Shown: in pieces, positions 19,072 through 28,257 of the stretch
Numbering within the stretch: position 1 is the stretch's first letter
How the letters are laid out: each line of letters starts with the position of its first letter
From: Microbulbifer agarilyticus
Lineage (GTDB): Bacteria > Pseudomonadota > Gammaproteobacteria > Pseudomonadales > Cellvibrionaceae
Length of the DNA stretch: 64,000 nt
Assembly: GCF_019800665.1 (NCBI RefSeq)
Contig: NZ_JAHVKO010000001.1
Location: 124,001-188,000, forward strand
Reading direction: 5' to 3'
Notes under the pieces: generated by a model
Told to the model about the DNA's origin: nothing
Seen by the model: the letters and a program-made list of their open reading frames with translations, nothing else
Databases searched by the model: none
Translations under genes and position numbers: made by a program

Positions 19072-21852
19072 ATGCCTATCAATAGCAAGCGCTTTACCCT
19101 GAGCGCCTTGTCTGCTGCCGTGATTTCCGCAGTATCTGTCGGTGTGCAGGCCCAGGACGCGGCTTCCACCACGCTGGAAGAGGTTTCCGTAACCGGTATT
19201 CGCCAATCCCTGACCAACGCCATGGATATCAAGCGCGATTCCGCCGGTGTGGTAGACGCAATTTCCGCAGAAGATATTGGCAAGTTCCCGGATACCAACC
19301 TCGCTGAATCCCTGCAGCGCATTACCGGTGTGTCCATTGACCGCAGCAACAACGAAGGTAACAAGGTTACCGTGCGCGGCTTTGGTCCCAACTACAATCT
19401 GGTGACCCTGAACGGCCGCCAAATGCCTAATTCCTCTGCACTGCAATCGGAAGGTATTACCCGTAGTTTCAAGTTCTCAGAGATTTCCGCTGAGAGCGTT
19501 TCTGGCGTTGAGGTCGTGAAGACCGGTAAAGCGGATGTTTATTCCGGCGGTATTGGTTCCACCATTAATATCAAGACCGCGCGCCCGTTTGACCACGATG
19601 GCTTCGTTGCCAGCGCGAGTGTCAAAGGTGTCATGGATACCAGCGTCGAGAAGGGCGATTCTGTCACCCCTGAATTTTCCAGCATGGTGAGCGGTACCTT
19701 CTTTGAGGACAAGCTTGGTGTGTTGTTGACCGTGTCCCATGCTGAGCGCGATAGCCGCAGTGAAGGCGTCGGCACCCAAGCGTGGGTACCCAACTACGGC
19801 ACTGCAGATACTTCTGCTATTGACCGCAACAAAAACCCGGAGGGTACCTACTGGGCACCCTGGACCTTTGATGTAGATGTTTCTGACCATCAGCGCGAAC
19901 GCCAGAACGGTCAGCTGGTAGTGCAGTTTGCGCCAGTCGAAAACGTAACCGCGACTCTGGACTACACCGCTTCCCGTTACGATGAGCAGATTTCGATGAA
20001 TCGTACCAGCGTGTGGTTCGACACCTCAGCCGGTGTGACCGACAGCAACGGTACCGTGATCAACCCAAGTGTGCAGAATGATGAGCTGAACTTCTGGGCA
20101 TGGGACTACCAGTTCGTGACTGACAACGACTCGGTAGGCCTCAACGTGGAATGGGAAGCGACAGACTCCCTGAGCTTCGCGCTGGACTTCCACGATTCCA
20201 CTTCTCACTCGCAGCCTGGCGGCCTTCCTGCGGAAACCATCGCCAATACTAAAAACCCGGGCAAGATGGTGGATGTGGTTGCCGATTTCTCCAGCAGCAG
20301 TGGCCTGCCGGGTATCAGCTTTGATGACTCCAGCCTCGCCGGTGGCGCATACGCACCGCAAAACATCGTATCTGACCTGTTTCAGGAGCGCGGCTACGAG
20401 ATTGAGAACAGCATCCAGCAGTTCCAGCTGAGTGGTGCCTGGGAAAACCTCGACGACGGCGCACTGAAGACCATCCGCTTTGGTGTTGCGACCACCGATT
20501 ATCAGGTGGACGTATTTGAAAGCGGCTCTTTTGCCTTTGTAAATCTGGGTGATCTCGCGGCTCTGGGTATCGACTTCGAGAACCGTGGCGATTTCGGTGA
20601 CCAAATGGGCAGCAACAGTGGTTTGTTCCCGTTACTCGCAGACTATGAAGCTTCTGACTTTATCGATGCGGTGAAAGCCAATGGCGATTACTACGAGGCG
20701 ACGCCGACTTTCGACAAGGTAAGTGAAGAAACCCTGGCTGCCTTTGTGGCAATGGATTTCGAAACAGAATTCAATGGCTACCCGGTGCGTTTGAACACTG
20801 GCCTGCGCTTTGAAGACACCGACGTATCGGGTACCTCTATCCAGAACGGTATTGTTGGCCTGAGTTACTGGCACGTGGAAGAGCTGCGCGAAGTCAATGA
20901 CGATATGCCGAGCGCAGATACGCTCGACGGTGACTACACTCGCTTCCTGCCCAATGTGGATGCCAGTATTGAGCTGAATGAAGACCTGGTAGCTCGTGCT
21001 TCTTACAGCCGCACCTTGAGCCGCGCTGATATCTCGGCGATGTTCCCATCCACCTCACTGGATGTGTCCCGCCCGGGTGGTCCATTTAACGCATCCCAGG
21101 GTAACCCGGGCTTGCTGCCAATCACTTCCGACAACTTCGACCTCTCTGTTGAGTACTACTACGCAGAGGGCAGTTATGCTTCTGTCGGCTTCTTCAAGAA
21201 ATACGTTGAGAACTTTATCGGTGCAACGACCGAAGAACGTGTAATTTACGACGTTAACGGAAACCCGATTACCGACCCGAGTGCCAACCCGCGTCCGGGC
21301 TGCCCCGATTCTACCGGTGCTAATGCGGCGTGTCTGAACACCGCTGGAGACCCGGTGATTACCTGGAGTGTAGCGACCCCGGGTAACCTGGAAGAGGCAG
21401 AGGTTTACGGTTGGGAAGTGGCGGTACAGCATATGTTCGGCGACTCCGGATTTGGGGCCATTGCCAACTTCACCCTGGTGGATGGCGATGTGGAGTACGA
21501 TGTATTCGACAACGAAAACTCCGTGGCACTGACCGGTATGAGCGATTCTGCCAACCTGATTGGCTTCTACGAAAAAGACGCCTTCCAGGCACGTCTCGCT
21601 TACAACTGGCGTGATGACTTCCTGCTGGATACTCGTCAGTCTCAGATCGGCAACCAGCCGGTGTTCACCGAGGCCTACGGCCAGTGGGACCTGAATGCCA
21701 GCTATGATGTGACCGAAGATGTATCTGTTTTCCTGGAAGGCTTGAACCTTACCGAGGAAACCATCCGCCGTCATGGTCGCTTCGCTAATCAGCTGGTGAG
21801 CGCACAGCAGTATGGTGCTCGCTACAATATCGGCGTTCGCGCGCGTTTCTAA
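19072..21852 (+). CDS. TonB-dependent receptor, TIGR01782-like (carbohydrate type)
   Basis: A 926-residue outer-membrane receptor. From the ATG at 19072 it has a signal peptide ending GVQAQ, a TonB-box-like LEEVSVTGIRQSL, and the plug landmarks VVDAISAEDIGKFPDTN, LAESLQRITGVSIDR and VTLNGRQMP, which mark the large Xanthomonas/Caulobacter-type receptors tied to polysaccharide loci. The barrel ends RYNIGVRARF. A GGAGAGAG ribosome site supports this start. It heads an operon-like set with a tryptophan-halogenase-like gene and sapC, a grouping seen in carbohydrate-utilisation loci, and its promoter carries the shared agar palindrome. Import of agar or porphyran oligosaccharides is the natural inference. 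Confidence 0.95.
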   Translation: MPINSKRFTLSALSAAVISAVSVGVQAQDAASTTLEEVSVTGIRQSLTNAMDIKRDSAGVVDAISAEDIGKFPDTNLAESLQRITGVSIDRSNNEGNKVTVRGFGPNYNLVTLNGRQMPNSSALQSEGITRSFKFSEISAESVSGVEVVKTGKADVYSGGIGSTINIKTARPFDHDGFVASASVKGVMDTSVEKGDSVTPEFSSMVSGTFFEDKLGVLLTVSHAERDSRSEGVGTQAWVPNYGTADTSAIDRNKNPEGTYWAPWTFDVDVSDHQRERQNGQLVVQFAPVENVTATLDYTASRYDEQISMNRTSVWFDTSAGVTDSNGTVINPSVQNDELNFWAWDYQFVTDNDSVGLNVEWEATDSLSFALDFHDSTSHSQPGGLPAETIANTKNPGKMVDVVADFSSSSGLPGISFDDSSLAGGAYAPQNIVSDLFQERGYEIENSIQQFQLSGAWENLDDGALKTIRFGVATTDYQVDVFESGSFAFVNLGDLAALGIDFENRGDFGDQMGSNSGLFPLLADYEASDFIDAVKANGDYYEATPTFDKVSEETLAAFVAMDFETEFNGYPVRLNTGLRFEDTDVSGTSIQNGIVGLSYWHVEELREVNDDMPSADTLDGDYTRFLPNVDASIELNEDLVARASYSRTLSRADISAMFPSTSLDVSRPGGPFNASQGNPGLLPITSDNFDLSVEYYYAEGSYASVGFFKKYVENFIGATTEERVIYDVNGNPITDPSANPRPGCPDSTGANAACLNTAGDPVITWSVATPGNLEEAEVYGWEVAVQHMFGDSGFGAIANFTLVDGDVEYDVFDNENSVALTGMSDSANLIGFYEKDAFQARLAYNWRDDFLLDTRQSQIGNQPVFTEAYGQWDLNASYDVTEDVSVFLEGLNLTEETIRRHGRFANQLVSAQQYGARYNIGVRARF

Positions 21853-21882
21853 ATGCGCGTTAGTATCGTCAAGTAGTACCAG

Positions 21883-21919
21883 GGAGGGCTGCCACATATG
21901 TGGCGGCCCTCCTTCTTTT
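21883..21919 (+). terminator. Strong terminator or attenuator after TonB receptor
   Basis: GGAGGGC(T)GCCACA pairs with TGTGGC(G)GCCCTCC around an ATAT-containing centre, a near-perfect 14-bp GC-rich stem, followed by TTCTTTT. It lies 30 bases after the receptor stop and 50 before the halogenase start. It probably lowers expression of the downstream genes relative to the receptor rather than ending the operon fully. Confidence 0.85.
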
Positions 21920-21970
21920 AAAAATTGTAGTTAGAAGTCTGATTCCAAAATAATAAATTCGAGGCCAGGT

Positions 21971-23524
21971 ATGTCTGATCCCATCAAATCGGTTGTGATT
22001 CTTGGTGGCGGCACAGCAGGGTGGATAACCGCTGGCACTTTGGCTGCCCGATTTAACAGGGAGCAGGAAGAGCCGGTTCGTGTCACCTTGGTTGAATCGC
22101 CAAATGTGCCCACTATCGGGGTGGGGGAAGGCACATGGCCTACCATGCGTAGCACCCTGAAAAAAATGGGGGTGAGGGAAACCGATTTTATTCGTGAGTG
22201 CAATGTCGGCTTCAAGCAGGGGGCGAAATTTGCCCGCTGGACTACCGGTGCTGACGATGATTTCTACTACCACCCATTGGTGCAGCCGGAGGGCTTTCAT
22301 AACCACAACCTTGCCACCCATTGGCTTGGCGGTAACACATCAGAGTCCTTCTCGAATGCAGTCTGTCCGCAGGAGGCGTTGTGTGAACACAATAGAGCCC
22401 CCAAGCAGATTGGTACCCCGGAATATGCGGCGGTTGCCAATTACGCCTATCACCTGGACGCGGGAAAGTTCGCAGGCTTCTTGCAGCGCCATTGCACCGA
22501 AAATCTTGGTGTGCGGCATATTCTCGCGGATGTTAACGGCATTGAGGAATCGGAGACGGGCGATATCGCGGCGCTAAAGACGGAGGTGCACGGAAAAGTT
22601 TCCGGGGATCTATTTGTTGACTGCAGTGGCTTCGGTTCGCGATTGCTCGGCGGTCACTACAAGGTGCCGTTCCGCTCTTGCAAGGATGTTCTGTTTATTG
22701 ATAGCGCGCTTGCGGTACAGGTGCCTTACGAGCGCGAAGATAGCCCGATAGCGACCCATACGATATCCACCGCGCAGAGTGCGGGCTGGGTATGGGACAT
22801 TGGTTTACAGAGCCGGCGCGGCGTGGGGCATGTCTTCTCTAGCGCTCACACGAGCGACAGTGCCGCTTATGGCGAACTGGCGCGGTACCTTAAGGTAAGT
22901 GAAGGGGAGCTGGATCGACTTGGTGTGCGTAAAATCCCGATTGTACCTGGCCACCGGGAAAAATTTTGGCACCGGAATTGTGTGGCCATTGGGTTGTCGG
23001 CGGGGTTTCTGGAACCGCTGGAAGCCTCGGCGCTGGTGTTGGTGGAGATCTCGGCAAACATGCTCGCGGAGCAGTTTCCAGCAAGTCGCGCCGCAATGGA
23101 TGTGGTTGCCCGTCGTTTCAACGAGACGTTCTTGTATCGCTGGGACAGGATTATCGATTTCCTGAAGCTGCACTATGTATTGACCAAACGTACCGATAGC
23201 CGCTTCTGGATCGACAATTGCGACCCGGCTACGATTCCCGACAGTCTGCAGGAACTGCTGACTTTATGGCGTTACCAGCCACCTTGGCACGACGACTTTG
23301 ATCGGGCAGTGGAGGTGTTCCCGGCCGCTAGCTACCAATATGTTTTGTACGGTATGGGATTCGAGACGCAACCCGCAGCGCATGGTGTATCGCGCGCGTC
23401 GCTTGAGCAGGCAGGGCAGTTGTTCCAGCAAAAAGGCAAGGCCACCCAGCAGATGCTGACGGGGCTGGAAACACACAGGAATTTAATCAATAAAATTTGC
23501 GAGCATGGGTTACAGCAAATATAA
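21971..23524 (+). CDS. Tryptophan-halogenase family flavoprotein
   Basis: A 517-residue FAD-dependent protein of the tryptophan 7-halogenase family. The FAD dinucleotide motif GGGTAGW is at 12-18, the VGEGTWPT loop at 51-58, the likely catalytic Lys in GFKQGAKF (about Lys82), and FLEPLEASAL matches the region of the conserved Glu. The diagnostic WxWxIP motif reads WVWDIG (273-278), so the proline is lost. No flavin reductase is beside it. Genes like this, next to TonB receptors and sapC, are common in polysaccharide loci of Caulobacter- and Cellvibrio-type bacteria, and their chemistry is unproven; chlorination of tryptophan should not be assumed. Confidence 0.9.
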   Translation: MSDPIKSVVILGGGTAGWITAGTLAARFNREQEEPVRVTLVESPNVPTIGVGEGTWPTMRSTLKKMGVRETDFIRECNVGFKQGAKFARWTTGADDDFYYHPLVQPEGFHNHNLATHWLGGNTSESFSNAVCPQEALCEHNRAPKQIGTPEYAAVANYAYHLDAGKFAGFLQRHCTENLGVRHILADVNGIEESETGDIAALKTEVHGKVSGDLFVDCSGFGSRLLGGHYKVPFRSCKDVLFIDSALAVQVPYEREDSPIATHTISTAQSAGWVWDIGLQSRRGVGHVFSSAHTSDSAAYGELARYLKVSEGELDRLGVRKIPIVPGHREKFWHRNCVAIGLSAGFLEPLEASALVLVEISANMLAEQFPASRAAMDVVARRFNETFLYRWDRIIDFLKLHYVLTKRTDSRFWIDNCDPATIPDSLQELLTLWRYQPPWHDDFDRAVEVFPAASYQYVLYGMGFETQPAAHGVSRASLEQAGQLFQQKGKATQQMLTGLETHRNLINKICEHGLQQI

Positions 23525-23575
23525 GCTAATCCAGATCAGTCAATATCAAGAATAGGCAGTAGTGAGGGAGAAAAA

Positions 23576-24307
23576 ATGAGCAATACAGTTGCATTGAACA
23601 ACGAAAGCCATCGCAACTTGAAAGTGATGACCAAGCGCGGCGCCGCTTTTGGTGAAGCGACACACCTGGTGCCAGTGGTGGCAAATGAGCTGCGTAATCT
23701 GGTACTGGAATATCCAGTGTGTATCACCAAGGATCCTAAAAACGGCCAATTTTCGCTGTGTGCTTTATTGGGCTTTGAGCCGGGCGAAAACCTTTATTTA
23801 CAGGGTGATAACTGGGACGCGCAATATGTTCCCATGCATATCCGCAGGCAGCCATTCATGGTTGGGTATCGAAACCCTGAAGCGGAGCCCGGCGAAGACA
23901 AAGGTGCAGTGATCACCCTGGATATGGATAGCCCGCGGGTAAACAGCGACGGCAGTTCGGCGGATGGTGAGCGCCTATTTGATGATGAAGGCAGCAACAC
24001 ACCGTTTATGAATGAGGTCAGCGACCTATTGGGTCAGCTCATGGGCGGGATGGAATCAACCACCGCTTTCCTGAAGTTTCTGGCCGACAACGACTTGATC
24101 GAACCCGCGCATATCAATGTCCAGTTTGCCAGTGGCGAACAGAAGCGCTATGAAGGTCTTTACACGGTCAATGACGAGAAGCTACAGCAGCTGGAAGCCG
24201 ACAAACTTGTGTATATGCATCAGCACGGATACTTGCAGGCAGCGTATTGGTTGAGTGCCTCGATGGGGCAGGTGCGAAAATTAATCCAGAGAAAGAATCA
24301 GCTGTGA
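23576..24307 (+). CDS. SapC family protein
   Basis: A 243-residue protein of the SapC family, named after a Campylobacter S-layer locus gene but of unknown function. Landmarks are HLVPVVANELRNLVLEYPVCITKD, FEPGENLYLQGDNWDAQYVPMHIRRQPF and the late YTVNDEKLQQL. No signal peptide or membrane helix is present, so a cytoplasmic place is likely. It follows the halogenase by 51 bases with GGGAG upstream of its ATG. The trio TonB receptor, halogenase and SapC repeats in many carbohydrate loci, so a role tied to receptor-driven sugar use is plausible. Confidence 0.92.
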   Translation: MSNTVALNNESHRNLKVMTKRGAAFGEATHLVPVVANELRNLVLEYPVCITKDPKNGQFSLCALLGFEPGENLYLQGDNWDAQYVPMHIRRQPFMVGYRNPEAEPGEDKGAVITLDMDSPRVNSDGSSADGERLFDDEGSNTPFMNEVSDLLGQLMGGMESTTAFLKFLADNDLIEPAHINVQFASGEQKRYEGLYTVNDEKLQQLEADKLVYMHQHGYLQAAYWLSASMGQVRKLIQRKNQL

Positions 24308-24313
24308 GTGCGC

Positions 24314-24343
24314 CTGAATGCGCGGCGAACACCGCGCATTCAG
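24314..24343. terminator. Perfect 12-bp hairpin between convergent genes
   Basis: CTGAATGCGCGG (24314-24325) pairs exactly with CCGCGCATTCAG (24332-24343), with a 6-base loop, between the sapC stop (24307) and the PhoD-like stop (24378). No U-run is present. It probably serves both converging transcripts. Confidence 0.6.
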
Positions 24344-24377
24344 ATGGCTGGATTTAGGTGTGCTTTCCACGTATTCG

Positions 24378-26774
24378 TTAGGTATCTTGTTCCGACAGGA
24401 TGGGATGCACCTGTGGCCAGCCGGCAAACTGTGCATCCCGCTGTGGATCCGCGTCCCAGGGCCAGCATTCCATCGTGTAGTGATTGGCAGTCTGGTCAAT
24501 GGTTACCAATCCATAGCCCTCACTCTTCAGCGCCCGATCCGAAACAAATTTTCCCCAGCTGGTATTGTCGTCACTGAACTCTGCGTGTGAAATCTTCGGA
24601 TTGGCGACCGCTAATACGCGCATCTTGTTGCCAAACGGATCAATAAAATGACCGGTATTCGGGTCATTCCCGACCGGGTTCTCGAGCTTGCCAAACCCTT
24701 CGAACCAGCGCTGCCAAAATGCTGCGGAGGCGGGTCCCGAGAAAAACAGGGCACCGCCGGAGAAGTCATTGGTGTATTGCTGTGCGAGCATTCCCAAGTG
24801 CTGGTCGCCGGCGAGTACCAGTGCGTTCGCGTCTTCCACCAGCTTGACCGCGCGGGTACGCCCATCGGGCGGGTAGCCGTTTGCGTCGTAGTCAACCAAG
24901 CCCGCGCCGGTCTCATCGGTTTGCGGTGAGCCCCAGATGGAGGCGGTGAGGCAAACTTTTGGCATGCCCGGGTCCATGTGTTTCCAGTCCTGTAAAAATG
25001 CTTCTTGCCGGCTGCCAAGCAAGCTGCCTGTGACTGTGAGTCGCTCAGCTTCATAGTCGGGTGCCGATTTGAACTTGCGGTCCTCCACCATGGCGAAGCT
25101 GGTTTTCCCATAGACAAAGTGTGCATAAGTGACCGGAATACCGTGCTGGATCGGGGTGGGGTCATAGGCATCCGGGGTATGGCTGCTCTGCATGCGGTAC
25201 ACCATTTTTACCAGGTCGATATCGTGCTTGAAGCCGCCGTCTTCTTCCCGCGGACCGCCGCTGGCATCGCCTTTGTTGCCCCACAAGTTGCCCTGCAATA
25301 CGTCGTGATCGTCCACCAGAAGGATCGACGGGCGGTTACGTACGGATTCGCGAAAGGTCCAGTACCAGAGATACCAGCGATACAGCGTGTCGAGTTTTGC
25401 CTGGGGCGTATCGCGGCCGTAGCGGGTTGGAAAGGTTTCGTAGTACTGGTCACCGGCGAAAACATACAGGTCTGGCTGGTGACTGTTGCAATGTTTGGTC
25501 AGTGTCGCATGTGGGAAGAAGACAAAATCCTCTGTGTAGCGGCCAAGGGTGCGCTCTTCAGGGATATGTTTCTTTATTGCGATGTCGTCGAGGCTCTTCG
25601 CAGTAGGAGTGATGCAGGAATACAGCGCAATTTTCAGCGCGTCGGTCTTGGCGGGGTCTTTTTGTATCTGCCCGGAGTATAAAGTCTCTTCGTGGTTGTC
25701 ATACCGCACACGGTACTCGTGGTCTTGCCCGGCATCCCAGCCTGTAATACGAAACGCCGCAACGTAGCCATCTTCTATTTTTGCCTCGGCCCCGACGACC
25801 CACTCTTCGGTGCCAAGCACGCGGTACTCAAGCCGTGCAGCAGGATTCGCCTGTAGGTCGATTGGCATAAATTGCGCAGACAATTTCAGCACCGCGTTAT
25901 CGGGCCCACTGGCACAGTTCAGGCTGTGCATACAGCCCATGATTGGGCCGAGTACCCGCTCAGGATGGGCTGAGATCTTGTTGCCGCCGGTTTCAATATG
26001 ACTAAACCACCAGCGGGCACCGGCCTGCTGATAGTGTGGAGAAGAAACCAGCATAATCCCACCGGTGAGTTGCTCAGCCTCTACACCGCTGCGCACTGCA
26101 AACCCGAGTTCACTGCCACTGTGGACGTCGCTGGCAATCAGGCGCACATCAAACCGCCCGTTGGCCACCGGGTCGATATGGCAATCCAGTTGAATCTCCC
26201 GCATGCCTATCCGGTCGATACCGACGCTGCCTGCGCGCTCAAGGCGGGTAAACGCCATGCTGTTCTTTTGGTCGGAAAAGTCGCGGAAGCTCAGTTTTCC
26301 CTGGTCATCCAGCACCGCCATAAAGCCGCCGTTGGTTCCGCCGGCGCGTTGTGCCAGAGCCGCTCCCCGGTAATCCAGTTTTCCAGCCCCCACACCTAAT
26401 AAAAAACCGCAAAATCCACCGGCTTCTGGTGTCAGTAGGCCTACCCGGGCGCGCAGCCGACCCGCCTGGTGGCGGTTATTCAGTTCGCGGGTCAACAAGG
26501 CTGCGGTGCGCACTTCAAAGGACTTTTCCCCCTGCAAGCACTCCAGTCGGCCATTGTTGCAGTGCCAGTCCTGTAGCCGATTGCCCCACAAGGGTCCGCC
26601 CAGCCAGTGCTGCAAGCCAGATTCGGGGAGGGCTTCAATAGGGCGGGTACCGACAAGCTCGGGCCTGGCTGCCGCCATTGCGGAAGCAAGAGAAGGCGTT
26701 AGTGCCGGGGTCAGCGCTGCGCCAAGGATGCTCGCAGTGCCGGAAGTTAACTTGATGAAGTTGCGACGTTTCAT
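24378..26774 (-). CDS. PhoD-like alkaline phosphatase / phosphodiesterase, Tat-exported
   Basis: A 798-residue metallophosphoesterase. The N-terminus is a twin-arginine-type signal (MKRRNFIKLTSG) with an alanine-rich stretch to residue about 33, so export to the periplasm is likely. The first half is a family-poor beta-rich region; the second has PhoD features: VFAGDQYYE, LLVDDHDVLQGNLWGNKGD and the late VLAGDQHLGMLAQ, all metal-ligand loops. It follows the sugar kinase by 48 bases, apparently in the same transcript behind an agar-regulon palindrome. A phosphatase is unexpected in agar use; phosphate scavenging or a modified sugar substrate are both possible. The start has a weak AAGG ribosome site. 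Confidence 0.85.
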   Translation of the reverse strand: MKRRNFIKLTSGTASILGAALTPALTPSLASAMAAARPELVGTRPIEALPESGLQHWLGGPLWGNRLQDWHCNNGRLECLQGEKSFEVRTAALLTRELNNRHQAGRLRARVGLLTPEAGGFCGFLLGVGAGKLDYRGAALAQRAGGTNGGFMAVLDDQGKLSFRDFSDQKNSMAFTRLERAGSVGIDRIGMREIQLDCHIDPVANGRFDVRLIASDVHSGSELGFAVRSGVEAEQLTGGIMLVSSPHYQQAGARWWFSHIETGGNKISAHPERVLGPIMGCMHSLNCASGPDNAVLKLSAQFMPIDLQANPAARLEYRVLGTEEWVVGAEAKIEDGYVAAFRITGWDAGQDHEYRVRYDNHEETLYSGQIQKDPAKTDALKIALYSCITPTAKSLDDIAIKKHIPEERTLGRYTEDFVFFPHATLTKHCNSHQPDLYVFAGDQYYETFPTRYGRDTPQAKLDTLYRWYLWYWTFRESVRNRPSILLVDDHDVLQGNLWGNKGDASGGPREEDGGFKHDIDLVKMVYRMQSSHTPDAYDPTPIQHGIPVTYAHFVYGKTSFAMVEDRKFKSAPDYEAERLTVTGSLLGSRQEAFLQDWKHMDPGMPKVCLTASIWGSPQTDETGAGLVDYDANGYPPDGRTRAVKLVEDANALVLAGDQHLGMLAQQYTNDFSGGALFFSGPASAAFWQRWFEGFGKLENPVGNDPNTGHFIDPFGNKMRVLAVANPKISHAEFSDDNTSWGKFVSDRALKSEGYGLVTIDQTANHYTMECWPWDADPQRDAQFAGWPQVHPILSEQDT

Positions 26775-26822
26775 ATTGATTGAGACCTTGTTTCGCTATT
26801 TTTCTAAGGGGGCACAATTGAG

Positions 26823-27788
26823 CTAGTCGGCGAATGTATCCGGAAAGTGGGATTGGTCGACAAGGGCCCCGCGGTGCTGAATCACCACCGCAGAAATCTT
26901 CGCCGCCTGTGCGATCGCCTGGCGAGGGGATGCGCCTCGACTGCGGAAGGCCAGGTAGCTGCCATTGAAGGAATCACCGGCTGCGGTGGTATCCACTACC
27001 TTATCTACCGCTGTAATCGGTTCCAGAAAGCGTTCCTTGGAGCCTCGGTAGTAGACCCCATTGGGGCCGTCTTTAATCACCAGCTCTGCAATGGAGAAGG
27101 GCTCCAGTAGATCACAGGCCCCGGAGAAGTCCTTCACTCCATACAATGCTTCCAGGTCTTCGATCCCCGGCAATGCCAGGTCCGCATAAGTAAAGGCGAG
27201 TGCATATTGATCGCGGGTCTCTTTGGCCGACTGCCAGAGCTTTGGGCGGTAGTTGGGGTCGAAGACGATCTTGGTACCGGAATCCTGTAGTTTTTCCAGC
27301 AGCTCCCAAAAGACGGTGCGTGACTCGGGCGTCAATACAGCCAGAGAGATTCCACTAAAGAAGAACATGTCCGGCCGGGGCGCGAGGCCGGCAGGGGAGT
27401 AGCCTCCATCCCCTGCGACTTGTGTTGCCTCGCGAAACAGTGGCATCACTTCCCGCGCCGCTGAGCTATTCCGCCAATAACTGAAGCTACGCTCGCCGGC
27501 GTTATCGGTGTTCACCATATAGAGGCCCAATTGGCGATCGGGGTGACGGAATACCAGCGAGGTATCGATGTGCTCCCTTTCCAGGGCGTCAATCAGACCG
27601 TTACTGGCACTGTCAAAGCCAACGGCAGTCATCAGGCGCACCCGGTCATCGGCCTGCGCGAGACGCTTGTAGTAAACGGCCAAACTGTGTACGTCGCCAG
27701 CGAAAGACTGCTGGTAGAGGCCTGGCTCTACCTGGCTGAACTCCACCATGCTTTCCCCAAGAATTACCAGATCCGTCATTTCAGTCAT
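26823..27788 (-). CDS. kdgK: PfkB-family sugar kinase, probable 2-keto-3-deoxygluconate kinase
   Basis: A 321-residue ribokinase-fold kinase. The start ILGESMVEFSQ and DTTAAGDSFNGSYLAF (anion hole and catalytic Asp) are diagnostic of PfkB enzymes; NYRPKLW and the substrate-side residues FAGDVHSLAVYYKRL resemble KDG kinases. It would phosphorylate 2-keto-3-deoxygluconate to KDPG, the point where the known 3,6-anhydro-L-galactose route joins the Entner-Doudoroff pathway. No KDPG aldolase is in the window. AAGGAGAC precedes the first ATG very closely; a second ATG nine bases on is the alternative start. A palindrome at 27938-27949 lies 150 bases upstream. The family call is firm; KDG specificity is inferred. 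Confidence 0.85.
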   Translation of the reverse strand: MTEMTDLVILGESMVEFSQVEPGLYQQSFAGDVHSLAVYYKRLAQADDRVRLMTAVGFDSASNGLIDALEREHIDTSLVFRHPDRQLGLYMVNTDNAGERSFSYWRNSSAAREVMPLFREATQVAGDGGYSPAGLAPRPDMFFFSGISLAVLTPESRTVFWELLEKLQDSGTKIVFDPNYRPKLWQSAKETRDQYALAFTYADLALPGIEDLEALYGVKDFSGACDLLEPFSIAELVIKDGPNGVYYRGSKERFLEPITAVDKVVDTTAAGDSFNGSYLAFRSRGASPRQAIAQAAKISAVVIQHRGALVDQSHFPDTFAD

Positions 27789-27937
27789 GTCTCCTTGTTG
27801 CGCACCCGCTGGGGTATGAGAAAATCGCTGTCACGAAAGGGATTATTGACACGTTTAGCGGGCATTTTATGGTGCGGTTCGGTGGTCAAGCCCAGCAGAT
27901 AAGTCTGGTGCTTTACTCCCGGGGTGCATGCTTGTAA

Positions 27938-27949
27938 ATTGTCAACAAC
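27938..27949 (-). promoter_or_regulatory. Agar-regulon palindrome, site 2 (ATTGTCAACAAC)
   Basis: A variant of ATTGTTAACAAT with the TTGT..ACAA arms intact, 150 bases upstream of the kinase start on the minus strand. The promoter boxes that follow are weak. Assigned by likeness to the other six copies. Confidence 0.6.
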
Positions 27950-28076
27950 GGTTCGTGGAACTTTCCAGCGAGTCGTAAAAAGTATTTTAAAAACAATAAG
28001 TTAGTGTTTTTCGGATCAGTGAGCAGGCTTTTGCCCTCTGACGCGCTCTTCAGCCGCTATTAAACAACGATTGAGT

Positions 28077-28124
28077 ATTGTTAACAATCAACAGTTGACA
28101 TGTATTCGAGCGTTGGTGGATGAT
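28077..28124 (+). promoter_or_regulatory. Agar-regulon palindrome, site 3, with promoter
   Basis: A perfect palindrome ATTGTTAACAAT (28077-28088) is followed, exactly six bases later, by the -35 box TTGACA (28095-28100) and, after 18 bases, a -10-like GATGAT (28119-28124). The layout repeats that at the TonB receptor at 19072. It lies 169 bases upstream of the receptor ATG at 28258. Confidence 0.75.
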
Positions 28125-28257
28125 TGAGCCATCGATGGAGGAAACCCAAATAATTTAACCAATGGGTCTTCTTTCGAAATCTAGGGGCGGCGCCACTAGC
28201 GGTATCAGTGAATGCCGAGTTGATAATAAAAATGCGATCCGATGGAGAGAGATAACC

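Larger units (their letters stand above)
27789..28257. other. Divergent regulatory region, two agar-regulon palindromes
   Basis: The 469-base space between the sugar kinase (minus) and the third TonB receptor (plus) holds two copies of the palindrome, at 27938-27949 and 28077-28088, each placed to serve one direction. The receptor frame is open back to 28162, but a GGAGAGAG ribosome site at 28243-28250 and a signal peptide mark the ATG at 28258. No other gene is seen. Confidence 0.6.
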
